From NCBI GenBank assembly GCA_001600415.1, contig BCJX01000005.1, positions 113,678 through 177,677 of the forward strand: a stretch of 64,000 bases of DNA, in the 5' to 3' direction. The notes beneath the pieces were generated by a model. That model ran no database searches. It was not told the DNA's origin and saw only the letters and a list, made by a program, of their open reading frames with translations. Numbering within the stretch: position 1 is the stretch's first letter; every line of letters starts with the position of its first letter. Below are positions 1 to 12,697 of this stretch, in pieces. Position numbers and translations under genes: made by a program. This stretch comes from Pascua guehoae (Eukaryota > Basidiomycota > Tremellomycetes > Trichosporonales > Trichosporonaceae).

Positions 1-2514
<2,514 letters not shown>

Positions 2515-2985
2515 GGTGCGCAATCTCTCGGACCTTGGTCTGCTGGAGTTGTGAGGGGTGGATGGTATTAGCACCCAGTCCGTGCGGGAATGAGACGCGT
2601 GGATGGATGGGTGACGAGGGCCTGGAGTTTGATGGTGAGCGAAGGGGAATGGACGGTGAGGAAATCGGATGTGTGTTGTGAGGAAAGGTGTACCGTACCG
2701 GTAGCGCGGTTGGTGGCGGCATGGCGGCGGCATCAACATTTCAGGTACGGTGCGCACTACTACTGAACTCACCCCCACCACACGACGCGTCGCGTCAACC
2801 ACCACCAGGATACAAGGCGTCTGATTGGACAATATTAGTCCACATCATTCAATCCAGTCCAGTCACCCCCAGTGTGGCTCGCAGAGCTGTGCTCGCCGGT
2901 GTCGTCATAGGCCTCTGAAGATTCCATCTCTTTGATCTCGCTTGTTTTCCCTTTCTCTACATTGCTCACACCAGCACAAACAACC
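2515..2985. promoter_or_regulatory. Divergent promoter SMC3/TDP1 with two ACGCGT elements
   Basis: This 471 nt region separates the two start codons. It holds two exact ACGCGT hexamers, at 2595-2600 and 2785-2790, the second inside the palindrome GACGCGTC. ACGCGT is the MluI cell-cycle box bound by MBF in ascomycete yeasts. Its activity here is inference. Confidence 0.5.
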
Positions 2986-5963
2986 ATGAACGACCCCCTT
3001 GCACCCGACCATGGCAAGGTTCCTCGTCCAGGAGACAACCCAGATTTTGACGAACATTACCTCTTGCTCTTTGGAGACGTCGACCCCACTGTTGCCGATG
3101 AGGACGAGCTCAGGAAGTGAGCAATGGAGGGTGTGATCGAGATGCTAACCCACAGAGCAGCCTGGCGCACCTGGCGAGTGAGCGCCCCAATGGAGTCGGG
3201 CAGCAGTTCCCGCCACCTCGCCACTACCTCCAACGAAGATGAGGAACTTGCACGGTGTGTACTGTTGCCTGTGACCTCACTGCCCCAGGATTCTGACGTT
3301 GCAGTGTTCTCGCATTGTCGGCAAAGGAACATGAGGAGAACAAAGGCTCGACCCGTGCATCTGCTATTGTTATCGACGACGATGACGATGATGACGAGAT
3401 TGCGCAGGTTATTGCTGCATCCATGGAGGAATCGTCGCGGCCACGTCGCCCTGTACGCGAAGACACTCCAGAGGAAGAGCGAAAGGCGATTGCAGAGTAC
3501 GTCTTGACCAAGGAAGACACATACATGTCTCAGGCGGCCGAAACTCCCTCTCGAACGGGATCTGACTTGCAGGGCATTAGCGGCTTCCCTCGCGGAGGCT
3601 GAAAAGATCAAGGAACCAGAGAGTGACGACCTGGACGAGGAGATCAATGCTGCCAATGAAGCATTCCAGGCATCGCGTGCTGCTCAACGCGAGGAACAGC
3701 TGCGTGAACGAGAGGCTAAACGGCAGAAACTCGGTCATAGCGCCGCCCCGACAACTGCATCTGCTACACCAACCATTTCAGCCAATCCATCGCCTGCGCC
3801 GTCGCATACATCTACACCCGAGCCGACGCCACCGGCACCCGCGCCTGCCGCCGCACCGCGCCTCGGACTCGGCGGCATTGACCGCGCTCAAATGGAGCGC
3901 GAGCGTCTGGCTCGTATGGCGGCCAGGATTGGCAAATCTAGTGCCACGACCTCGCAGGTCGTCCCGATGTCCTCCGGGGTCTCCGACAGTAAAACGCCGG
4001 TCCCCATCAAAGCGCCCTCGTCTGGTTCGACGGCCTCGGCCCCTATTCCCACTACGTCTTCACCCCCGAAAAGCGAGCGTGCTACTGGCAAAATGCGAGC
4101 ACTTCCGTCCGACATCCGAAAGGCCGACCACCCCCTTCAGTCCGTCGGTCCCTTCCCTCGTGACGCCGCTGGGGAGTACTACCCTGCCGGCGAACTGCGC
4201 CATGTCCGCCTCAAGCTCGGAGAACGCACCTCGGAGCCCACTTTCAGCGCACAGGACGTATTCGCTAGTGTGAGTGGTGTTTTGCCTCCGCGAATGCTTG
4301 GCTAATCAGCGTAGCCATCGCAAATGAGCCTCCTCATCATGTCCAGCTTTTGCTGGGATGGTCAATGGATGGACAAGTTCATGCCAACCCCGGACGTTGT
4401 GCCTACCGTGCGTGTCTGTCGACCGAACGGCGACAACTTTATCGAGCAGCGCTCGCTCCAGGGCAAATTACGCCCAATGCTCGATGGGGAGGTCCATTGT
4501 TACCCGGACATGGGTGGAAAATCAGGGTGAGTTGGTGCCATTGTGTTGTTTGCTAACTCTGCAGATCCGAACACATGAAGTTCGCTTGCGTGGGTCACAC
4601 CTTTCACGGCGGTTCTGACGTGGCAGATTTTCTACAAGACTGGCCGCCTGCGTGTCGCTATCATGACCGCAAACATGGTGGACTACGACTGGGACTCCAT
4701 TGAGAACGTAAGTAACCCTAGTGGTAGCCGCTTACCATACAGACTGTTTTCATCCAAGACTTCTTGCCAAAGGGCTCTCGTCTCGGTGATACCGCTACCG
4801 ACACAGCGCCGCTCCCAGATTTCCCCAACCAGTTCCGCCGACTCTTCGCCCACCTGAAGGTCTTCAAAGCCTTGCGGTTCTTGATCGCCAACCACCCCGT
4901 CGGAAGCTCCATCCCTATCAAGGCGGACGAGAAGTTTGCCGACTTTGCAAAGTGGGATTGGAGTCGCGTCACCGTACAGGTCGTCATGAGCATCGCGGGC
5001 ACTTACCGCGGTTTTGACAAAATGACCGACTACGGCGTGTGCCGGCTTGGAAAGATTATCGAGCAGGAGAACTGGCGTCCACTGAAGAATGAGAAGGTCG
5101 TTGCGGAATACCAAGGATCGTCCCTCGGACGGTACAGCCTGGATTGGTACAATAACTTTTACCAGTCGTGCGCCGGAAAGAGTCTGCGGACGATTTCCGC
5201 CATGCCCAAGGCCTTGGCTTGGCCTCCTCTCAAGGTCATTTTCCCATCGCTCGCTACTGTCGATGCGAGCATCCTTGGCCGCAACGTGGGTCTGCAATTT
5301 TGTGTGAGCTGACAGCAGGGTGGCGGGACGATGTTCAGCGGGTCATCGTATACGGACAAGACGGCATCACTCTTCTGCGATGCCAACTCGAAGCGCGGTG
5401 GTGTCCTTATGCACACCAAGGTGGGTACTTCAACCAGCCATATCTCTTACCCACCAGATGCTTATCGCGGTCTTTGAGCCCTTGTCCTCCATGGGCACCT
5501 CCACAGTTTCCACCGGCAAGCGGAAAGCTGATGAAATGAGCGACGAAGGCGTAGGTGGCTGGGTTTACGTTGGCAGCCACAACTTCTCGCCATCCGCTTG
5601 GGTACGTCAGCTGAAGGTCCAGGAGCGACGTTGCAAGCAGCTGACACACCAGGGAACTGTGAACTTCAAGAACTCACCGCCGACGCTGAACGTGAGATAG
5701 CAGTCGACATTCTCCCCGCTAATACCAGATTAACAACTACGAACTCGGCATTGTATTCCCTCTTCGTGAGCCATTGCCTCTGTGGTGACAAGGATACCTA
5801 CTCACTCTAGCTCGGGGCAACGCGCAAGAGGTGGCAAGCAAGGTGGCGGCGCACAAGCGACCAACCCGGCCGTACAGCAAGACGGACGTTCCTTGGGTGA
5901 GTGGTTTCCCAGGTGAATGGGTTATGTCGCTTACTCTCGCAGTCCCAGAAGGAACACCAGTAG
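2986..5963 (+). CDS. TDP1: Tyrosyl-DNA phosphodiesterase 1 with N-terminal UIM-like motifs
   Basis: Tdp1 hydrolyses the 3'-phosphotyrosyl bond left by stalled topoisomerase I. The model is 803 aa in 14 exons: 2986-3116, 3156-3254, 3305-3496, 3573-4269, 4315-4526, 4565-4589, 4627-4707, 4743-5285, 5316-5420, 5458-5601, 5653-5691, 5729-5765, 5811-5896, 5943-5963. Both HKD-type half sites are present: H447-M-K449 with N468 in MTANMVDYDW, and H693-T-K695 with N737 in GSHNFSPSAW. The first H-x-K sits on a 25 nt micro-exon. The N-terminal 370 residues are acidic and Ser/Pro/Ala-rich and include three segments resembling ubiquitin-interacting motifs (near 71-85, 105-119, 133-149). Exon 2 is the least certain part of the model. 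The catalytic region is unambiguous. Confidence 0.92.
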
Positions 5964-6547
5964 TACCCACAATTGACTACAACTAGCATTGACTCCATTC
6001 GCACCCATAGCACTCCCCATCCATGACTTGTAGCGTGTTGCAACATCACTTGTTCATAGCCAACCATATTCATGTACATACGACCCCTGTCCATCTCACG
6101 GTCGGGACACGGACCTCGAGGCACTGATCGAGCTGGGGCCCGCAAGTTAGTGCCCACTCTTGCCACCACGTTTTACCAACCATGGGAGCCTATGAGCAGA
6201 TCCGTACATCGCACCGCGCCGCTTGTATACTTATTTATGGTGCAACACGATCATCAGAGTGCCCACCATTGTATGCATCGCACGTGGTGCGTTGACAACG
6301 GGTGAGTTGCTAATCAAGATCGCATCATACAGTGGATGGTGCCTGAAAGCCGCCACTACTGCCAACTTGGCCGCACGGACCGCCACTCAGATTTGCTTCC
6401 GCCCCTATCGCACCTCGTTCAGTGGCAACACACGACAACAGTGCCATCGTCCAACTTTTTGTCACCGACCACATCCTTTCTCCCTCTTTCAATAATCACC
6501 TCTTAATCTCTCCCTAAATCTACTCGCACAACACTACCTCGCCCACC
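5964..6547. other. Intergenic, TDP1 to RanGAP
   Basis: This 584 nt stretch holds TDP1's 3' flank and RanGAP's promoter. The last 60 nt are C/T/A-rich, as is usual for leaders in this window. I see no gene or RNA in it. Confidence 0.6.
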
Positions 6548-8293
6548 ATGTCGGCTGTCTCGGGAAAGTCCTTTTCCATTCTCGGCAAGAACATCAAGGC
6601 CAACTCGAAGGCCGACCTCGAGCCCTTCCTGTCCGAGTTGGCAGCGATGCCCGATGTCGAAGAGGTGCACTTTGGCGGCAACTCGCTTGGTGTCGAGGCG
6701 TGCGAGGCCATTGCGGCGGTGCTCAAGGAGAAGAAGACCCTCAAGGTTGGTGTCGGTGGAGTTTGGGCTGGGCGTGTTTGAAGGCGAGGCAATGGTGGGG
6801 TGGCTCGAGCTGTGTTGGTGGTGTAGCGGCACGAGCGTTGGTTGGCATGGCGACGAGCAGGTGACGAGCAGCTCAAGGGAGTGGGCAGTCGTGCTCCTTT
6901 GTGACTATCGTCAGCACCACAACCCGGCGCCCGTTCTGTATTCACCCCCACGCTACCTGGCCTAGTTCCCTGCGGTTTGCTTCCTCCTTTATCTCAATGC
7001 AAGCGCTGACGGCAGGTTGTCGACCTTGCGGACGTCTTCACTGGGCGTCTGATTAGCGAGATCCCCCAAGCGCTGTCTGCACTGTGCGATGCGCTCAAGG
7101 ACCACGAGGGCCTCGTCGAGCTCGACCTGTCGGACAATGCGTTTGGCGGACGGTGCGCGGACGCGATGGTGCCATTCCTGAAGAGCACTCGGATCCAGGT
7201 GTTCAAGCTGAACAACAACGGCATGGGCGTGTGGGGCGGCACTGTTGTGTCTGACGCGTTGCTGGAGAATGCCAAGAGCCTCAAGGCTGCTGGCAAGGAG
7301 TCGAATCTGCGCGTGGTGGTGTGCGGCCGCAACCGTCTGGAGAACGGGAGCGCACCGCACTGGGCGGCGGCGTTTGCGGCGCACGGGCGTCTCAAGGAGG
7401 TGCGCCTGCAGCAAAACGGGATCCGGATGGAGGGCATTGCCGCGCTCGCCGAGGGACTGGCAAAGTGCCCCGACCTCGAGGTGCTCGACTTCCAGGACAA
7501 CACGGCGTCGCGCTCGGGCACGCGTGCCATTGCCCGCCAGCTCACGCAGTGGCCCAACCTGCGCGAACTGAACCTCTCGGACTGCTTCCTGACAAAGGCT
7601 GGCGGTATCGCCCTCGCGTCGGCCCTCAGCACCGGCTCCAACCCAAAGCTCGAGACGCTCAAGCTCCAGTATGGCGAGTTTGACCACCGCACCATTGAGC
7701 TCCTCGCCGTCGCCATCTCCCAGCACCTCAAGGACCTCACCACCCTCGAGCTCAACGGAAACAAGGCCAACGAAGACGACGAGTGCTTTGAAGAGGTCCG
7801 CAAGGCCCTCGCACTCTACGACCACGAGGACGCCCTCGATGACCGTAAGTTTTGCTCCTCAACAACCCTTCCCACAAACAATCTCACACCCCACAGTCGA
7901 CGACCTCGAGGAGCCAGACTCGGAGGAGGAGACCGAGTCCGAGGAGGAGGAAGAGGAGGAGGAGGAGGAGGCAGAGGAAGAGGCCACCCCCGAGGCTCGC
8001 GCAGGCGAAGACGACGGCGTCGCCGCCGGAGAGGACGACGGAGGCAAGCTGCCCGCCGCGACCAACAAGGACACGGATGAGTACGTACATGGTTTCTTTT
8101 CTTCTCCCTTGAAAGTGTCTGCGGTGTGGCTTTACAGCACGGCGGTATGCGTGCAATGGTGGCGAGTTGCGTAGTTCAAGAGCCGAACAATGTGACTCCC
8201 GCGCCATTCTTTCTTCAACCTCCAGAGTCTCTCCCCCACCCGCTAACACGCAGCCTCGCCGACTTGCTCGCCAAGGTCCACGTCAAGAACTAG
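6548..8293 (+). CDS. RNA1: Ran GTPase-activating protein (RanGAP/Rna1)
   Basis: RanGAP stimulates GTP hydrolysis by Ran on the cytoplasmic side of the nuclear envelope, which keeps the Ran gradient that drives nuclear transport. The model is 416 aa with exons 6548-6745, 7016-7844, 7897-8080 and 8254-8293. It is a leucine-rich-repeat protein with repeats such as LRELNLSDCFLTKAGG. The segment FTGRLISEIPQAL contains Arg77, which corresponds by family knowledge to the catalytic Arg74 of fission yeast Rna1. An acidic tail of Glu/Asp runs follows the repeats, then a short end DLADLLAKVHVKN. The start has good context (CACCATGTC). Intron 1 is 270 nt and intron 3 is 173 nt, long for this window. NSP1, another nuclear-transport gene, lies 1.6 kb downstream. 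Confidence 0.95.
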
Positions 8294-8867
8294 AGGCCCT
8301 TTTAGATAGTGGTGTAGATAGCATAGGCATAATGCATGGCGCGTGTGGTATTCGCAGACCTCACTGATGGGCGGGTTGGCTCTTGTCTCGAGTCCAGCAT
8401 GTTCAAAGATTGACGGCAGCCGTGGGAAGGATGTTTGTGCCGTGTTTACCTTGTTGGGAGTTTCGCCACTCGTTCGTTTGCAAGCTCGTACTGACGCTAT
8501 GGCGGCGCTGTGAATGCCTGCCCTCTACACATTCCCCGTAGACTCTTGCTCTTCACAGCCCACCTTCTCAGTAGCTGACCATGTGTAATATTCTTGGCCT
8601 TCAGTCTCCCGTCACCGACGACCCATTGCATGCTCCACGACACCAACGCCGCGCAGAGACTGACCTGAACGCCGAACGCAATCAGCACACAATTAGCAGA
8701 TCATACACGACGCAGTGGGATATCATGGCATCACGATACACGCGAGCATCTCGCCCGCTAGCTAGCTCGACCTCTCGACCTGGAACTCTTCAAACCACGC
8801 AAACAACCCATGCGCCATGCGCGTCGACCGCACGGGGATCACACGAATGGGGCAGGCGCAGTGCCGC
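8294..8867. other. Intergenic between convergent RanGAP and SmF
   Basis: This 574 nt stretch between the two stop codons has only short, low-complexity reading frames. I see no RNA gene. It is presumably the two 3' UTRs and terminator regions. Confidence 0.6.
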
Positions 8868-9630
8868 CTACTCTTTTCCTGCTTCGCTGCAAAGTGTCAG
8901 CAGGCAATAACACCGAGTTTGAGCGTGTACGTACCGGATATACAGCACGTTGTTGCAGCGGATAAAGACCTCGCCGAGCTGGCCGTTGCTCCTGCCGTTC
9001 TCAATCTCCTCGGCGCCTGTCAACTGCGGGGGTTAGTGTTGTGCACGCGGTCGTGTGAGGATGGAGGGTGTTTGCGTTGCGCAGACGAGATAGGGGTGAA
9101 AACATGGCAAACAAGGCTTGGGCGAGCTCTGTTTTGGGCCTCTGGGCCTTGCCACCAGGCGTCATCTGTCCATACTCTCACTGCTTCCTCTGCTTCGCGG
9201 CACGCCCAGTATACTCAACATGCCCTTCCTCTCCTTGCTTCCCACACCAGAACGCCTACGAGGCCAGTGACTACCAGGCAACTTTCGCGCCACCCGCCAT
9301 CCACACCATCCCCACCCCAATTCTCCCCACCCCCATCCACAACCCACACTCACCTGGAGGTTCATGTACCCGTCCGTCGAGACGAGGAAGCCGCGGTACT
9401 CCAGACCCCACTTCAAGCGCACCTGGACCGTCTTTCCGGTCAGGTCCTGGAGAAATGGCCGCGGGTTGACGGGCTGGCAGTTAGTCAAAAGGTCACAACA
9501 TCGGGGTTCGTTGGGCAGTTTTGAGAAATATCCCGCGCGCATGTTTCTCGCGCTAGAGTCGCGGGCGCGTGCGTGGGTGGGGAAGCGGGATGAGGCTCGG
9601 AGGCGGGGTACGTACCGTGACGGCGGACAT
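8868..9630 (-). CDS. SMX3: Small nuclear ribonucleoprotein F (SmF)
   Basis: A core Sm-ring subunit of the U1, U2, U4 and U5 snRNPs. The model is 80 aa from exons 9630-9616 (15 nt, MSAVT), 9473-9354, 9023-8935 and 8886-8868. The Sm1 motif reads [20 protein letters not shown] followed by [18 protein letters not shown]. Sm2 reads [15 protein letters not shown]. Both match SmF closely; human SmF is 86 aa. The C-terminus is short (EAGKE then stop), without the longer acidic tail of the human protein. Intron 2 is 330 nt while the others are about 50-140 nt. It is too split to show as one reading frame, but the splice sites and both Sm motifs agree. It is divergent from NSP1 across 293 nt. Confidence 0.9.
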
Positions 9631-9923
9631 TGTGGATGGGTTGTGTCACGAGAAGTGACTGCAAGTTGACATTGTTTCGAGCTGTCGAGCAGATGTTACG
9701 AAGTGACCGACTGACTGCCGTTTTCGCGCAGGAACAATTAGGCACGCAAATACTCTGTGCGCCTTGTGAAACCTTGTCTCGTGTCGGAATAGGCCCGCAA
9801 AGTCAAGTTCAACAAGTTGAGTTGCTTCGAGGGTCAATGTGATGCACTTCATTGTTGTCTGTTCGTTACACCACTCACATCTCGACCTCGACACCCCATC
9901 CCTCTCCCCCCACAGCCATTACC

Positions 9924-12277
9924 ATGTGTACGTCCCCGGCCTCATCGCTCTGCTGACCCCCAGCCGGCTTCTCGGGATTCGGATCAGGCGCTAGCCCCTT
10001 CGGCAGCGCCAACACGAACACGAACACAAACGCCGGCTCGGGGCTGTTTGGCAACACGAACGCCAACGCCGGCTCGGGGTTGTTTGGCAACACGAACGCC
10101 AACGCCAGCGCAGGTACGGGTGCCGGTGCCAACGCCGCGGCGCCCGCCTCGGGCTCGAGTCTCTTTGGCGGCGGCGCCAAGCCCGCAGGCAGTGGTCTGT
10201 TCGGCGCGCCCGCTGCTGGTGCAGCGGCGCCAGCGTCTGGAGGCCTGTTCGGCGCATCTGGCAGCGGCACGTCGACGCCCACAGCCCCCGCTGGGGGCCT
10301 GTTTGGCGGCGGCGGGTTTGGCGCCAAGCCCGCCGCTGGCACGACACCAGCCGCAGCGCCGGCTGGGGGATTGTTCGGCGGCGGCGCAGCAGCAGGTGCT
10401 CCCAAGCCCGCGGGTGGATTCTCGTTTGGCGGTACCAGCGGCGCGTCCACGCCTGCCTCGACTGGCGGACTGTTTGGTGCCCCGGCCGCCCCTGCGGCGG
10501 GGACGTCGACGCCCACGGCGCCGGCTTCGGGTGGCCTCTTCGGCGCGCCCGCTGCGGGGTCGTCGACACCCGCAAAGCCCCTCTTTGGCGCGCCGGCGTC
10601 GGGATCCACGACGCCCGGCGGCGCACCCGCTGCCGGCGGACTGTTCGGCGCAGGCGCCGCCAAGCCCGGAGGCCTGTTTGGCGCCAGTGCAACGACGACG
10701 ACACCGACGGCCACCCCGCCCTCGGGCCTGTTTGGTCAGCCTGCCGCTGCTGCCTCGACGACCGCCTCGACTGCGCCCGCGGCCCCCGCTGGGGGTCTGT
10801 TCGGCGCACCTGCACCTGCAGCCGCACCCGCTGGCACCGCCGGTGGCCTCTTTGGCTCCAAGCCCGCCTCGGGCACGACTACCCCTGCCGCTGCCCCTGC
10901 CGCTCCCGCGGGCGGCGGCCTCTTTGGCGCAAACTCGGCGGCTGCCGCCCCTGCTACTACTACCCCGGCCGCACCCGCCGCACCCGCTGCGGGCGGCCTG
11001 TTTGGCGGATTCGGCAAGCCCGCCGCCCCCGCCACCACCGACGCGGCAAAGGCACCCGCGGCAGCTGCGCCCGCCGCGCCGGCGGGCGGCTTTAGCCTGT
11101 TTGGCTCCAAGCCCGAGGAGAAGAAGGACGGTGCTGCCGCGGCTACGCCTGCGGCACCTGCTGCGGCTTCGGGAGGATTTGGCGGTGGCCTCTTTGGTGC
11201 CAAGCCCGCAGCGACGACGTCTGCCTCCGCCCCTGTATCTGGTACGGCTACGCCTGCGGCGGGTGGTGGCCTGTTTGGCGCACCCAAGCCGGCCGCGACG
11301 GCCGACAAGCCCGCAGAAGCTGCCAAGCCCGCATTTGGATTGTTCGGCGCCGGGGCTTCGTCGGGATCGGCTGCGGCGTCAACTACGGCTTCCGCGCCGG
11401 CCCCAGCGGCTGGCGGCCTGTTTGGCGCCAAGACGGGCGCGACGACGACGGGCACCGCCAGCATGGCAGGTACACCCGGCGCAGCTACACCAGCCCAGGG
11501 CGCGACTGGGACGACGACACCAGCTACCGGCGCCGGAGCCGCGACTGGCGCAGCCGCAGCGACTACCACACCGTCCGAGCCCGCACCCAACCTCCTGCGC
11601 GGCAAGACGCTCGAGGACATTGTCGACACGTGGTCCAAGGACCTGGACGGGCAGGTGCGCGAGTTTGAAAAGCAGGCTGGCGAGGTGCGCGAGTGGGACA
11701 AGGTGTTAGTGCGGAATGGCAACCAGGTGAGTAGAGTCTTGAACTCGTTGTGACTGTTCAAGTACTGACGCACGCCCAGATTGGCGCGCTCCACGCCCAA
11801 GTGCTCGAGGCGCAGGGCAACCAGGCGGCGCTCGACCGCAACCTCGACTACATTGAGGCGCAGCAAAAGCAGCTCGACGCCATGCTGTCCGTGTACGAGC
11901 GCGACGTTGCGTCGGCCAGTGCGCGCGATACAAAGCCCGTCGTGGCAAAGATGCCCGCAGACCGCGAGCGCGAAAAGGCCTATGGGCTCGCAGAAGACCT
12001 GAACAAGCAGCTCGACGACATTTCACGCAACCTCTCGCAAATGATTGACGAGGTCAACCGTCTCTCGTCGGCCGCTCCCGCACCCGCCCAGCAGCCCTCG
12101 GCACCCACCGCCGCAGACGCCGCAAACCAGCTCCCCGACGACCCCATCAACCAGCTCGGCGCCATTCTCGGCGCCCACCTCCGCGCCCTCCACACGATTG
12201 ATGCCAATGCGACCAAACTCGGCGGAAAGGTCGACGAGCTCGAGGCCCGCATGGGCCAGAGCACCAAGCGGAGGTAG
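9924..12277 (+). CDS. NSP1: Nuclear pore channel protein Nsp1/Nup62 with GLFG repeats
   Basis: FG nucleoporin of the central transport channel. The model is 754 aa from exons 9924-9927 (only ATGT), 9964-11726 and 11780-12277. Residues about 5-540 are an Ala/Pro/Gly/Ser/Thr-rich FG domain with about 19 GLFG units, mostly GGLFGA, and only isolated FSFG or FSLFG. From residue 544 (LLRGKTLEDIVDTWSKDL) through the last exon there is a coiled-coil Nsp1_C/Nup62 domain, with DRNLDYIEAQQKQLDAML as a hallmark segment. In yeast this region assembles with Nup49/Nup57 and Nup82. The 4 nt first coding exon is inferred because it gives Met-Ser and an open frame. The GLFG repeat type is unusual for this family, where FxFG is expected, but the C-terminal domain argues against Nup49/57/100/116. 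Confidence 0.92.
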
Positions 12278-12697
12278 AGCAGGGGCTCAGACGAGAAGCA
12301 GCGGTTTGTGGGGCGTGAGTGCGGCCACAGTGGCGACAGTGGCACCAGTACGGCTTTCCCCGTCAGCGACAAGGCAGCTGCGTGGCGATAAGTGATGGAG
12401 AGCCATGGCCCCGTGTCCAGAGGCACATTGTGCACATAGTTAGATGACAAGACACGTTTCGTTGCGAGTGTGATGCATGTCGTACATATCTCTAGCTGCG
12501 TCCTTCTTTATTCTCTCCCCCTTCGAGCCTACGACGTTGCGCAGTTGTCCTGGTCGCACGCGCTCCTCGGCACGGCCTAAGCGCCCTTTACAGCATGACT
12601 CTGGGCATTTAAACTGGCACCCTCTGTACCCTCTGCCCCATCCTCTGTACCCTCCTCTGTACCCTCATCTGGGCCATTCTCTACCCCACACCCCGCA
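12278..12697. other. Intergenic between convergent NSP1 and PRP38
   Basis: This 420 nt stretch has a short imperfect repeat of CCCTCTGTA-type units around 12620-12675, just beyond the PRP38 stop. I see no gene. Confidence 0.6.

Noticed and set aside
9875..11866. Large minus- and plus-strand alternative frames over NSP1
   Set aside because: GC-rich repeat shadows; only the frame with GLFG units continues into the Nsp1 C-terminal domain.
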